Source of the DNA: an uncultured Collinsella sp.
GTDB lineage: Bacteria > Actinomycetota > Coriobacteriia > Coriobacteriales > Coriobacteriaceae
Assembly: GCA_900549745.1 (NCBI GenBank)
Contig: URPJ01000017.1
Span: forward strand, 1 to 41,384
Length of the DNA: 41,384 bases
Direction: 5' to 3'
Part shown: positions 8,318-16,940 of the stretch, piece by piece
Position numbering within the stretch: the stretch's first letter is position 1
Layout: the number at the start of each line of letters is the position of its first letter
Translations under genes and position numbers: made by a program
Notes under the pieces: model-generated
The model's input: the letters and a program-made list of their open reading frames with translations, nothing else
The model's database searches: none
What the model was told of the DNA's origin: nothing

Positions 8318-9964
8318 CTAATCACCCTCGCGCGACCAGGGAAGGCGGATACGCGGGCGTTCGGTGCGCGTTGCACGGTCGGCGACCATATCGCTCCAAG
8401 GGCCGACGGCGCACCCCAGTTCCACGAGCATCTCGCGCGTGGCCTCGCGCACGCTGGTCGCAAAAGCGCTCGTCTGCCCCACTGCCTCGTCAGCGCGCCC
8501 AAACGCCATGAGCGCGGCGAGATCCTGCCCGCCATCGGCGATACGAATCTTGGAGCTCAACGCACAGGCAATCTCAAAGCGCATGGCGACGTCCTCGTCT
8601 GCCCCGCGCGCACCGAACCGGTTGAACACGGCGCTCATGCGCGTGCGCGGCACACCTACTCGACTTGCCAGTTCAATGACGCGCGACGCCGATGTCGCGG
8701 ACGACACCGCAGCATCGCCAACGATCAGGCAACGGTCGCTCGCCGCCACCGCAGCCGCCACGGCGTCGCCCCAAAAGACCGAGGTATCGATAAAGACCAC
8801 GTCGGATTCGCGACGCAGAACATCAAGCAGTAGCTCCACCGGACGTGCCATGAGCTCGGCTTGCTCGGGCGCCGCGACGGGACCCCAGAGCGTAACGCCC
8901 GGGGCGACGCGCATCGATGCGGCTACGATATCCGGCTCGGTGAGCGTGCCCGCCGCCGACGGCTCGATAAATGCCGCCATATCGCGCGGAGCATCGACGC
9001 CTAACAAGTCGTAAAGGTTTCCAAACATCAGGTCCAGGTCGAGCACGGCGGCACGCAAGCCCAACAGCGACGATGCGTGTGCCATGGTGGCAACGATCGT
9101 CGACTTGCCGCAACCGCCCGAGCCCGAAATGACGCAGACGACCGGAGCTCGATGCGGCGAAGCGGCAGCGTCTGCCGGCGGCATCGGAGGCGGCGGGGCG
9201 GGCGTCGGTGACAGCGTCCCCGTCTCCCCCGCCGCAACTACACGCTGCGTCCAAGCCGGCATGGCGGCTTGTTCGGTCTGCGAGGCAGGCTCGTTCTGCG
9301 CAATCTGCTCATGCTGCATCAGCGACAACTCGCCGCACCCGGCAAAGCCCTCAACTTCGTCGAGTTCATCCGCCAGATTCACGCCGTGCACGTATCCCAT
9401 ATCTACAGCCGGGGAGTCGCCAGCATGCTGCGCCGGCCCTCCAGCGTCATCGCATACAAGGGGGTTCCGGGGGCGCCGACCATGCTCGGCTTCCGCTTTT
9501 CCACAATCATCAACACGCGGGCCTCTTGTAGCGCGAGGCGCCCCGGGTTCCCTATCAACAAAAGCATCGGGCTCAATCGTCATGCGCCGATCGGAATCAA
9601 CCGCTCCCTCGCCCGCGCGCCCGTTGCCGCATATACTGTGCGCAGCGATGACCTCGGTCGCCCCCGCGCGAAACAACCCCTCGATATCCGACGGATCGAG
9701 CGCTTCTATCAAGACGACCACGCGACTCACGCGGCCTTCGGCCGTCAGGCGCGCAACAGTCTTGCGCACATCTTCGGTATCAAACAGAGACGCCGCGATG
9801 ATGGCAGCTCCGCGACGCGACGGAAACGCCCGCGCCATGGAAACCAGCCCGTCCAGGTCACCCACGCGAAGCACCTGTGCACCCGCGTCACGGCCCTCGA
9901 CTTCCCGCTGCAACAGCCCGTAATCGCCGCACGCGCAGCACGCAAGCCAGATCGCCTTCATCAC
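8318..9964 (-). CDS. tadZ: TadZ/CpaE-like ParA-family ATPase
   Basis: 548 residues from GTG at 9964 (or ATG at 9961), overlapping the end of the CpaB gene. Residues 1-115 form a receiver-like domain (VSRVVVLIEALDPSDIEG). Residues ~120-270 are an unusual linker, with acidic and Pro-rich stretches. Residues ~274-500 are a ParA/MinD-type ATPase with the variant P-loop SGSGGCGKST (280-289), AVLDLDLMFGNLYDLLG and VVFIDTSVFWGD. TadZ proteins place the Tad machine at a cell pole. The first Lys of the deviant Walker motif (KGGxGKT) is replaced by Ser, which is common in TadZ. Confidence 0.87.
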   Translation of the reverse strand: MMKAIWLACCACGDYGLLQREVEGRDAGAQVLRVGDLDGLVSMARAFPSRRGAAIIAASLFDTEDVRKTVARLTAEGRVSRVVVLIEALDPSDIEGLFRAGATEVIAAHSICGNGRAGEGAVDSDRRMTIEPDAFVDREPGAPRATRGPRVDDCGKAEAEHGRRPRNPLVCDDAGGPAQHAGDSPAVDMGYVHGVNLADELDEVEGFAGCGELSLMQHEQIAQNEPASQTEQAAMPAWTQRVVAAGETGTLSPTPAPPPPMPPADAAASPHRAPVVCVISGSGGCGKSTIVATMAHASSLLGLRAAVLDLDLMFGNLYDLLGVDAPRDMAAFIEPSAAGTLTEPDIVAASMRVAPGVTLWGPVAAPEQAELMARPVELLLDVLRRESDVVFIDTSVFWGDAVAAAVAASDRCLIVGDAAVSSATSASRVIELASRVGVPRTRMSAVFNRFGARGADEDVAMRFEIACALSSKIRIADGGQDLAALMAFGRADEAVGQTSAFATSVREATREMLVELGCAVGPWSDMVADRATRTERPRIRLPWSREGD

Positions 9965-10620
9965 TCGTCGCCTCCGCTCTTTTTGCCGCGCGCCGTGGCG
10001 GGAATCGTCAAGCTGACCGTTCCCTTGCCCGATGCCCCCAGCAGTTCCTTGACGTCTTCGGGGTCAGCCGCCAGCGTCACCCATTCGATCTTGCCCTCGC
10101 GCGTGGCACCGGAATCCTCACTGGTATCGATCACGTACGCGCCGCACAACCGATCGGTTACGCCGTCTTTTTGCACATACACATCCACGTAGCTGCCCAC
10201 GCCCGTAGCACCGCCGACCGAGTGCTCGGCATCGACCGCCACCGAAACGGCGACCTTGCCCTTAGGCACCTCGAGCTTGTGGCTCTCGGCCTTGGTGTAG
10301 ACATTGCAGATCACGGCGTTTTTGGGAATACGCGAAGTCGTCACGTCGCCGCGCACCTGGCGCAGCTCGGTCGCCGCGTCACGCGGCAGCAGACTTGTCA
10401 GCCATTCCTGGGTTATGACATTAGTCTCATCGAGGGTCTCGCCCACATCGATATCGCGCGCCGCAACGCATACCTCGACGCGATCGCCACCGTACTTGGC
10501 CAAGGTCTCAGCCTGGACCTGTTCGGCTTGCGAGCGGATCGACGAGCCGTAAACCATGCAGAGCAGAGCAGCGAGCACGCCCGCGACCAGACTGATGGCG
10601 ATGCGCTTGCTCTTGTTCAC
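9961..10620 (-). CDS. cpaB: CpaB/RcpC-like pilus assembly protein
   Basis: 219 residues from the GTG at 10620, which has AGAGGAG five bases upstream; an ATG at 10635 would add five residues but lacks a site. An N-terminal membrane helix (about 7-25) is followed by a SAF-type domain (VCVAARDIDVGETLDETNVI ... SRIPKNAVI) and an RcpC/CpaB-like domain (VAVSVAVDAEHSVGG, GSYVDVYV). It is the first gene of the Tad operon and lies outside the cytoplasmic membrane. In species without an outer membrane its role is probably pilus passage through the cell wall. Confidence 0.88.
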   Translation of the reverse strand: MNKSKRIAISLVAGVLAALLCMVYGSSIRSQAEQVQAETLAKYGGDRVEVCVAARDIDVGETLDETNVITQEWLTSLLPRDAATELRQVRGDVTTSRIPKNAVICNVYTKAESHKLEVPKGKVAVSVAVDAEHSVGGATGVGSYVDVYVQKDGVTDRLCGAYVIDTSEDSGATREGKIEWVTLAADPEDVKELLGASGKGTVSLTIPATARGKKSGGDE

Positions 10621-10635
10621 GGCCGCTCCTCTCAT

Positions 10636-10820
10636 GGCAGTGCCGGGCGAATGCCCGTACCACCATTGTCTAGGCGGTCAGAGTACAAAGCGGCGCAATC
10701 GCGATCTTGGTTTTCGATGTCAAACCAATCGCTGACCAAAAGCTGACCAGCCCGTCAAGCTCGTGGCAAGGTTTTGGCCAGCACGTCAGCAAGCTGCATG
10801 TTTCGAGGCTTTTCCGCAGC
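10636..10820 (-). promoter_or_regulatory. Probable promoter region of the tad operon
   Basis: This is the only sizeable gap upstream of the first tad gene. A TTGACA lies on the minus strand near 10720, but the hexamer 17 bases downstream is poor (GATTGC), so I cannot place the promoter. The repeated phrase TTTTGG-TCAGC/TGGCCA nearby might be operator sequence. No clear site is proven. Confidence 0.3.
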
Positions 10821-10854
10821 AAAAAAGCCGTCTCCCGAACAGTTGGGAGACGGC
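10821..10854 (-). terminator. Rho-independent terminator after rsgA
   Basis: Perfect 10-bp stem GCCGTCTCCC/GGGAGACGGC (10827-10854) followed on the minus strand by TTTTTT, 18 bases after the rsgA stop codon. Confidence 0.92.
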
Positions 10855-10872
10855 TGTCATAGGAAAAATCAA

Positions 10873-12057
10873 TTACAGATGGACATCGGGATCGAGCATT
10901 TGAGCACTCACGCGCATGGATGACGCCAGGTTTTGGAACGCTTCCAAACGCAGGCTGTCGATCTGCCCGGCGTCCTCGGCCTCGCGAACGGCACAACCCG
11001 GCTCATGGGTATGCGTGCAATCGCCAAATCGGCACGCGCGCGATGCCTCGACAATCTCGGGGAAGGCGCGCGCCAGACCCCGCTCGTGACCCACGAGCGG
11101 TAGGCTACGCAGGCCCGGGGCATCGGCGATCACGCCGGCGTCGCCCGGCAGTGCCACCATCACGCGCGCAACGGTAGTGTGACGGCCCTGGTCGTCGCGT
11201 TCGCGCACACCGCCAGTCGCCAACGTATCGTGGCCCAGCAGCGCATTGAGCAGCGTCGACTTGCCGGCACCCGACTCGCCCAGAATCATGGCGCAGCTCC
11301 CGGCAGGCACGCAGGAACGAACCTCGTCCAGGCCGCGCCCCTCGGCAGAGGACGTCACGATCACGCGCACGTCCGGACCCACCAGGCGGCGCACGCGGTC
11401 CAGATCGCGCTCGAGCTCCTCGGCATCGCAGCGGTCAGCTTTGGTGAGCACCACCACCGGTTCGGCATCGCAGTCGAGCGCCAACACCAGCGAGCGCGCC
11501 ACGCGGTCGAGCAGCACCTCACCGGCACCGAGCGCCTGCACGATTAGCACGCTATCCACGTTGGAGCAGAGCACCTGGCGCTCTCCACGGGCACGGCCGC
11601 GCCAACGCTCAAAGCTCGTACGGCGCGGCAGCACGCACTCAATCACGCCCATATCGTGCCCGGGAGCGCGGCGCACCGCCACACGGTCGCCCACGGCAGG
11701 CAACAGGACCTCGTCCTCGCCGCGCGACTTGGCAAACCCCACGGCATGCTCGGCGCGGAAGGTGTCGTCGGCAGTCGCCACCAGCGGAAACCCGCGATCC
11801 AAGCGCACCACGGCACCCAGCCGCATCTGCTCGGGCTCCTCGGCATGTGCGCAGAAATCATCAAAGGCAGCCTGCTGGGCTTCATCGACCGGCAGGTCAT
11901 CAAACGCTGGAACGTCCTGCAGCGCGTCGAGTCCCGGCACGCTCGCCAGCAGCTCCTCGGCAGACGCGGGGGCCTCGGTCGCGAGCTTCCGACGACGATC
12001 GCGCTTAGCCCGCGCCCCCGTCGTCTTTTTCTTCGCCTTAGCCTTAGCCTTGCCCAC
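10873..12057 (-). CDS. rsgA: Ribosome small-subunit-dependent GTPase A
   Basis: 394 residues from a GTG with GGGAGGCGC upstream. The circularly permuted GTPase order is clear: G4 TKAD (205-208), G1 GESGAGKST (260-268), G3 DAPGLR (312-317). The C-terminal zinc site is CRFGDCTH...C (C342, C347, H349, C355), the RsgA signature. An OB-fold-like region lies at ~78-145. RsgA is a late 30S ribosome maturation factor. The N-terminus carries a ~75-residue extension, first very rich in Lys/Arg and Ala, then acidic, that is absent from typical ~300-350 residue homologues. It appears to be a single-gene unit with its own terminator. Confidence 0.95.
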   Translation of the reverse strand: MGKAKAKAKKKTTGARAKRDRRRKLATEAPASAEELLASVPGLDALQDVPAFDDLPVDEAQQAAFDDFCAHAEEPEQMRLGAVVRLDRGFPLVATADDTFRAEHAVGFAKSRGEDEVLLPAVGDRVAVRRAPGHDMGVIECVLPRRTSFERWRGRARGERQVLCSNVDSVLIVQALGAGEVLLDRVARSLVLALDCDAEPVVVLTKADRCDAEELERDLDRVRRLVGPDVRVIVTSSAEGRGLDEVRSCVPAGSCAMILGESGAGKSTLLNALLGHDTLATGGVRERDDQGRHTTVARVMVALPGDAGVIADAPGLRSLPLVGHERGLARAFPEIVEASRACRFGDCTHTHEPGCAVREAEDAGQIDSLRLEAFQNLASSMRVSAQMLDPDVHL

Positions 12058-12100
12058 AAGCGCCTCCCAGCACCATAAATCACAACTGAGCAGGTATTTT

Positions 12101-12126
12101 AAATCAAAAAGAGCTGGCCGGGCAAA
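12101..12126 (-). terminator. Weak second terminator-like hairpin
   Basis: Minus strand GGGC-TTT-GCCC, then GGCCAGCTC and TTTTTGATTT. It shares the phrase AAATCAAAAAGAGC(T/C)GG with the stronger terminator 31 bases away, as if part of that terminator had been duplicated. Confidence 0.4.
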
Positions 12127-12134
12127 GCCCTAAA

Positions 12135-12171
12135 TCAAAAAGAGCCGGTCGAGCAAACGCTCGATCGGCTC
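12135..12171 (-). terminator. Rho-independent terminator of the P-type ATPase gene
   Basis: 12-bp stem GAGCCGATCGAG/CTCGACCGGCTC with loop CGTTTG, followed on the minus strand by TTTTTGATTT. Confidence 0.85.
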
Positions 12172-12213
12172 ACAAACTTTCCCTCAGCTTACGGTCCCGA
12201 GAGGTTGTCCGAA

Positions 12214-12304
12214 GGCCCGACCGCCGAGAGGGGTTTCTTCTGAGCGATCCCGCAGCGCGAAGCGCGAGGACCAGCGAAGAAGAAACCCCGCAGGCGGTCG
12301 GGCC
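12214..12304. repeat. Large stem-loop between the ATPase gene and rsgA
   Basis: Arms GGCCCGACCGCC + GGGGTTTCTTC (12214-12240) and their complements (about 12275-12303) form a ~24-bp stem with a small bulge. The ~35-base loop contains another short GCGC...GCGC hairpin. There is no T-tract on either side, so it is not a standard terminator. Located between the ATPase stop (12328) and the terminator at 12135. Confidence 0.75.
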
Positions 12305-12327
12305 GGTGGGAGGGATGGCCTTTCGAC

Positions 12328-15009
12328 CTACTCTTTTTCGACCGCGCGCATGATCGCCTTGTAGATCTCCATAAGCGGGATGATCAGGAAGGCCAGACCC
12401 AGCGCGGCAAGAACGCCCTTGAGCTCAAGCGTCACGGGGCCAAAGAACATCTCGGCAAGCGTCGGCTGCACGGTCACGATCACCGTCAGCACCAGTGCCA
12501 GCGCGGCGGAAGCCCACAGCCACTTGTTCTGCTTCTTCATGGTGAACAGCGACGCACGACGGCTGCGCATATTGAAGCAGTGGAAAATCTCGACCATGTT
12601 GAGCGTGATGAACGCCATCATCACGCCTTCCTCGTCGGCATTGCCGGCGATCATATCGGCGATGTGGATGTAGCCCATGTCAAAGTACACGCCCACAAAG
12701 AAGCTCGCCAGCACCAGCACGGTGATGATTAGGCCCTGGACCACGCAGTCCAGACCCATATGTCCGGCAAAGACGCCGTCCTTGGCGTTGCGCGGCTTGC
12801 GCTTCATGATGTCGCCCTCGGCGTCCTCCATGCCCAGCGCGAGCGCGGGGAAACAGTCGGTGACCAGGTTCACCCACAGCAGCTGCACCGGCTGGAAGAT
12901 GGTAAAGCCGATGAGCGTGGCGATGAACACCGAGAAGACCTCGGCAAGGTTAGCCGAAAGCAGGAACTGGATGACCTTGCGGATGTTGTCGTAGATGCGA
13001 CGGCCCTCTTCGCAGGCACCGATGATGGTAGCGAAATTGTCGTCGGCGAGCACCATGTCGGCGACGTTCTTGGTGACGTCGGTACCAGTAATGCCCATGC
13101 CCACGCCGATGTCGGCGCGCTTGATGGACGGGGCGTCGTTGACGCCGTCGCCGGTCATGGCCACGATCTGGTCGCGCGACTTCCAAGCCTCGACGATGCG
13201 TGTCTTGTGCTCGGGTTGGACGCGGGCGTACACGCCGTAGTCCTCGATGTGCGCGTCGAGTTCCTCGTCGCTCATGCGATCGAGGTCGGCACCGGTGATG
13301 GCATGGTTGCGATCGGTGACGATGCCCAGCTGCTTGGCGATGGCCACGGCGGTGTCGATGTGGTCGCCCGTGATCATGACGGTGCGAATACCGGCATCGT
13401 GGGCCTCGCGGATGGCGTCGGCGACCTCGGGGCGGACAGGGTCAATCATGCCGGACAGGCCGCAGAAGACCAGGTCGTGCTCGAGCGCAGCGGGGCTGCA
13501 GTCGCTCGGGACCTCGGTGTAGGTGCGGCTTGCCAGCGCCAGCACGCGCAGGGCCTCGTCGGCCATGACCTTGTTGGCGGCCACGAGCTCGGCACGACGC
13601 TCCTCGGTCAGCGGAACGACCTTGTCGCCGTCGTAGATATGGGTGCACAGGCCGATCACCACGTCGGGCGCGCCCTTGGTGTACTGCTCATACTCGCCGT
13701 CCAGGGTCTCGACGACCACGGACATCATCTTGCGGCCAGAGTCGAACGGGGCCTCACCCACACGCGGGTGCTCGGCGGCAAGGCCGGTGAGCCCCGCCTT
13801 GCCGGCGTCGTTGACGAGCGCGCACTCAGTCGGCTCGCCCACGGCCTCGCCCAGCTCCTCGTCCCACTGGGCATCGGAGCACAGAGCCATGCCGGCCAGG
13901 AACTTCTCCTTAGGCGCGGCGAGCTCGTGCTTGACGACGGTCATCTTGTTTTGGGTAAGGGTACCGGTCTTGTCGGAGCAGATGGTCTGTGTGCAGCCAA
14001 GGGTCTCGACGGCGGAAAGCTTACGGATAATCGCCTGGCGCTTGGCCATCTTGGTCACGCCAAGCGAAAGCACGATAGTCACGACGGCGACCAGGCCCTC
14101 GGGGATGGCGGCGACGGCAAGCGAGACAGCGACCATAAAGGTGTCGAGCAGGGCGGTCGGGTCGGTAAGAACGTTGCCCACGCCGTGGCGGATGATATCG
14201 ACACCAAAGATAACGACGCAGATGACGATAACCATGATGGTGAGGATGCGGCTGAGCTCGGCAAGCTTCACCTGCAGCGGCGTGAGCTCTTCCTTGGCCT
14301 CAGCCAGGGCACCGGCGATCTTGCCCATCTCGGTATCCATGCCGGTACCGACTACGACGGCGCGGCCACGGCCGTACACCACGGTGGAGCCCATGTAGCA
14401 CATGTTCTTGCGGTCGCCGAGCGGCACGTCATCGGTGCCGGTGGCGAGCTCGATCACGTTGGCATGCTTCTCGACAGGCACGGACTCGCCGGTGAGTGCA
14501 GCCTCTTCGATCTTCATCGTGGCGCTCTCGAGCACGCGGCAGTCGGCCGGGACGGAGTCGCCCGCCTCGAGCATGATCACATCGCCGGGCACGAGCTCGG
14601 CGCTCGGCAGGTGCACGAGCTTGCCGTCGCGCAGCACCTTGGACTGCGCCGCGCTCATCTCCTGCAGGGCCTCGAGGGCCTCCTCGCTTTTAGCCTCCTG
14701 GACCACGCCCAGCACCGAGTTGACGATAACGACGAACATGATGATGGCGACATCGGCAAAGTCCGCCTCGCCCTTGACCATGCCCGTGAGCGCGCTGATG
14801 ACGGCGGCAACGATCAGCATGATGACCATGGGGTCGGCCATCTGCTCAAAGAAGCGCTTCCACAACGGAGTCTTCTCGGCTTCCTCGAGCTTGTTAGGGC
14901 CTGTCTTGGCGAGGCGCGACGACGCCTCGTCGTTGCTCAGGCCGAGGTTCTCATCGACGCCCTGGTCGCTGAGCACCTCCGCCGCGGCGGACAGGTATTC
15001 CTTTTGCAT
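12328..15009 (-). CDS. Calcium-type P-type ATPase (P2 family)
   Basis: 893 residues, full length. Motifs in order: TGES (173-176, actuator), AAIPEGL (300-306, ion-binding in helix M4), DKTGTLT with the phosphorylated Asp at 346, TGDHIDTA and TGDGVNDAPS in the P-domain, then NLAEVF and NLVTDCFPAL in M5/M6, matching the Asn/Glu and Asn/Asp ion ligands of Ca2+ pumps. The N-terminus has the cation-ATPase domain (residues ~1-70). It should export Ca2+ (possibly Mn2+) using ATP. The ATG has AGGAGGGG upstream, but that site is part of a long hairpin (15020-15073). Single-gene unit. Confidence 0.93.
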   Translation of the reverse strand: MQKEYLSAAAEVLSDQGVDENLGLSNDEASSRLAKTGPNKLEEAEKTPLWKRFFEQMADPMVIMLIVAAVISALTGMVKGEADFADVAIIMFVVIVNSVLGVVQEAKSEEALEALQEMSAAQSKVLRDGKLVHLPSAELVPGDVIMLEAGDSVPADCRVLESATMKIEEAALTGESVPVEKHANVIELATGTDDVPLGDRKNMCYMGSTVVYGRGRAVVVGTGMDTEMGKIAGALAEAKEELTPLQVKLAELSRILTIMVIVICVVIFGVDIIRHGVGNVLTDPTALLDTFMVAVSLAVAAIPEGLVAVVTIVLSLGVTKMAKRQAIIRKLSAVETLGCTQTICSDKTGTLTQNKMTVVKHELAAPKEKFLAGMALCSDAQWDEELGEAVGEPTECALVNDAGKAGLTGLAAEHPRVGEAPFDSGRKMMSVVVETLDGEYEQYTKGAPDVVIGLCTHIYDGDKVVPLTEERRAELVAANKVMADEALRVLALASRTYTEVPSDCSPAALEHDLVFCGLSGMIDPVRPEVADAIREAHDAGIRTVMITGDHIDTAVAIAKQLGIVTDRNHAITGADLDRMSDEELDAHIEDYGVYARVQPEHKTRIVEAWKSRDQIVAMTGDGVNDAPSIKRADIGVGMGITGTDVTKNVADMVLADDNFATIIGACEEGRRIYDNIRKVIQFLLSANLAEVFSVFIATLIGFTIFQPVQLLWVNLVTDCFPALALGMEDAEGDIMKRKPRNAKDGVFAGHMGLDCVVQGLIITVLVLASFFVGVYFDMGYIHIADMIAGNADEEGVMMAFITLNMVEIFHCFNMRSRRASLFTMKKQNKWLWASAALALVLTVIVTVQPTLAEMFFGPVTLELKGVLAALGLAFLIIPLMEIYKAIMRAVEKE

Positions 15010-15016
15010 ATAGAGT

Positions 15017-15073
15017 CCCCTCCTGGGATTCGGGCCACTCAGCAGATTGATGCCCGATCATAATTCCCAGGAG
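15017..15073 (-). promoter_or_regulatory. Hairpin that covers the ATPase ribosome-binding site
   Basis: In the minus-strand leader, CTCCTGGGA (15065-15073) pairs perfectly with TCCCAGGAG (15020-15028), and CGGG (15053-15056) with CCCG (15031-15034). The second arm contains most of the AGGAGGGG ribosome-binding site (15017-15024). Folding would hide the site, giving a translational switch. Whether it responds to an ion, a protein or temperature cannot be seen; it resembles no riboswitch I know. Confidence 0.55.
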
Positions 15074-15356
15074 AAGGGCAAGGGCTCATCAAGGCTGCCG
15101 TGCTGAGCGGCAGTTGATAGTGGAGCTATGGTACCCCAAAGCAGCGCGTCTAGCCAAAACATTCCAATTGGAAACACGGCTCGAGTGCAACGATGCAGAC
15201 CGTGTGATGCTCAATATTGATAAAACGTTTTTTCTTCGGCACATCGTTAAACTGAAATATCGCCCAGATAGCAGCGGTCAGAGCGGTTGGTAAAGATTTT
15301 TCATATACCGTTTTTTCGCAAAAAATGAACTTCTAATTCGGCATACGGTCGATTTT
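15074..15356. other. Intergenic region between divergent ATPase and pyk genes
   Basis: About 280 bp with no supported reading frame. It holds a small CTGCCG/CGGCAG hairpin near 15095-15113, a CCAATTGG palindrome near 15164, and increasing AT content toward pyk. The ATPase promoter should lie here on the minus strand; TTGGCT with a TACCAT 18 bases on (near 15127-15156) is the best but weak candidate. Confidence 0.4.
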
Positions 15357-15387
15357 TTGGGGTATTCGGTCGCCATTTCGTTATAAT
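15343..15387 (+). promoter_or_regulatory. Promoter of pyk with repeated upstream motif
   Basis: A consensus -10 TATAAT lies at 15382-15387, 64 bases before the start codon; the -35 is weak (TTGGGG, 19-base spacing). Just upstream, ATACGGTCG (15343-15351) and ATTCGGTCG (15364-15372) repeat with a 21-bp period, two helical turns, as expected for a regulator or activator replacing the -35 contact. Confidence 0.5.
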
Positions 15388-15450
15388 CATCTCAGTTTTA
15401 TTTCTTATGGTTTATCTATCAGCGCAAGACGATGTCAGATGGAGGTCTGA

Positions 15451-16911
15451 ATGTACAAGCGCACCAAGATTGTATGCACCATGGGTCCCGCCTGCGATAG
15501 CGACGAGACCATCCGCGAGATGATTAAGGCGGGCATGAACGTCGCCCGTTTTAACTTCTCGCACGGATCCTACGACGAGCACCACGGTCGCATCGAGCGC
15601 GTCCGTCGTATTTCCAAGGAGCTCGGTCTGCCCGTCGGCATCCTGCTCGACACCAAGGGCCCCGAGGTCCGCACCGGCCTTCTGGTCGACGGCAAGAAGG
15701 TTGCCGTCAAGACCGGCGATAAGATCGTCGTCACCGCTCAGCCCACGTCCGAGGATTTCCACGGCACCTCTGAGCACATCTCCCTCGACTACCTGGCTCT
15801 GCCCTCCGAGGTCGAGAAGGGCTCCCTTATCCTGATCGATGATGGTCTGGTTGCCCTCGAGGTCGAGTCCGTCGACGGCCAGGACATGACCTGCGTCGTC
15901 AAGAACGACGGCCTGATTGGCGAGCGCAAGGGCGTCAACATGCCCAACGTCAACATCTCGCTGCCCGCCATCACCGAGCGCGATCGTCAGGACATCCTCT
16001 TTGGCCTGACCGAGAACATCGACTACATCGCCGCTTCCTTCATCCGTGACGGCGAGTCCGTCCGCGGCATCCGCGAGCTTTGCCGCGAGAACGGTGGCGA
16101 GCACGTGACGATCTTCCCGAAGATCGAGTGCGCCCTGGGCGTCGAGAACTTCGACGAGATCCTCGAAGCTTCCGACGGCATCATGGTCGCCCGTGGCGAC
16201 CTGGGCATCGAGATCAAGCCCGAGCTCGTTCCCCACATCCAGAAGGAGATCATCGCCAAGTGCAACGCGGCCTACAAGCCCGTTATCACCGCTACGCAGA
16301 TGCTCGACTCCATGCAGCAGAACCCGCGCCCGACGCGCGCCGAGGTTGCCGACGTTGCTAACGCCATTTACGACGGCACCGACGCCGTTATGCTCTCTGG
16401 CGAGTCCGCTGCCGGTAAGTACCCGGTCGAGGCCGTCAAGATGCAGGCCAGCATTGCTCTCGAGGCCGAGAAGTACCTCCCGGCCCACGCTCCGCTCGAG
16501 GTTCCGGCCGACGCTCATGGCACCCGCGTTGTTAACAACGTTGTGGGTATGTCCGCTGTGAACATGGCCACCACCGTTGGCGCCAAGTGCATCACCGTGC
16601 CGACGACCACCGGTCGTACCGCTCGCCTGATTTCGCACTTCCGTCCCAACATGCCGATCTGCGCGTTCTCCCGCCACGAGTGGGCCGTCCAGCAGATGAT
16701 CATGTACTGGGGCGTTATCCCGCATCAGGCCGAGATTACCCAGGGCACCGTCAACGGCACGATCGTCAAGGCGATCGAGACCGCTAAGGAGCTCGGCTAC
16801 GTCGAGGCCGGCGACCTGACCGTCGCTACCGCCGGCGATCCCCGCATGAGCGTCCAGCTCGAGGACAAGGTCTCCTCGACCAACGTCGCTTACGTCGCTC
16901 AGGTGCGCTAA
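15451..16911 (+). CDS. pyk: Pyruvate kinase
   Basis: 486 residues. It catalyses phosphoenolpyruvate + ADP to pyruvate + ATP, the last step of glycolysis. Signatures: TKIVCTMGPACDS start, NVARFNFSHG, LLDTKGPEVRTG, the active-site block IFPKIECALGVENFDEIL, GIMVARGDLGIEI with metal-binding acids, ITATQMLDSM and DAVMLSGESAAGKYP. The C-terminal domain lacks the extra PEP-utilizer-like domain found in some Firmicutes. Start at ATG 15451, with GGAGG 8 bases upstream. Single-gene unit with its own promoter and a strong terminator. Confidence 0.97.
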   Translation: MYKRTKIVCTMGPACDSDETIREMIKAGMNVARFNFSHGSYDEHHGRIERVRRISKELGLPVGILLDTKGPEVRTGLLVDGKKVAVKTGDKIVVTAQPTSEDFHGTSEHISLDYLALPSEVEKGSLILIDDGLVALEVESVDGQDMTCVVKNDGLIGERKGVNMPNVNISLPAITERDRQDILFGLTENIDYIAASFIRDGESVRGIRELCRENGGEHVTIFPKIECALGVENFDEILEASDGIMVARGDLGIEIKPELVPHIQKEIIAKCNAAYKPVITATQMLDSMQQNPRPTRAEVADVANAIYDGTDAVMLSGESAAGKYPVEAVKMQASIALEAEKYLPAHAPLEVPADAHGTRVVNNVVGMSAVNMATTVGAKCITVPTTTGRTARLISHFRPNMPICAFSRHEWAVQQMIMYWGVIPHQAEITQGTVNGTIVKAIETAKELGYVEAGDLTVATAGDPRMSVQLEDKVSSTNVAYVAQVR

Positions 16912-16940
16912 AACGCACTTGCAAGCATACTTGCATTGCA

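Noticed and set aside
9084..9923. Plus-strand 279-codon frame opposite tadZ
   Set aside because: It is Ser/Pro/Arg-rich, has no ribosome-binding site, and lies entirely within the tadZ coding region.
12760..15063. Long plus-strand open frame (767 codons) opposite the P-type ATPase
   Set aside because: The ATPase on the other strand has all family motifs. The antisense frame is low-complexity (Gly/His/Asp-rich) and results from GC-rich codon structure.
15010..15120. Mg2+ (M-box) or yybP-type riboswitch for the ATPase
   Set aside because: The leader is too short and lacks the conserved loops of both classes; only a simple hairpin over the ribosome-binding site is supported.
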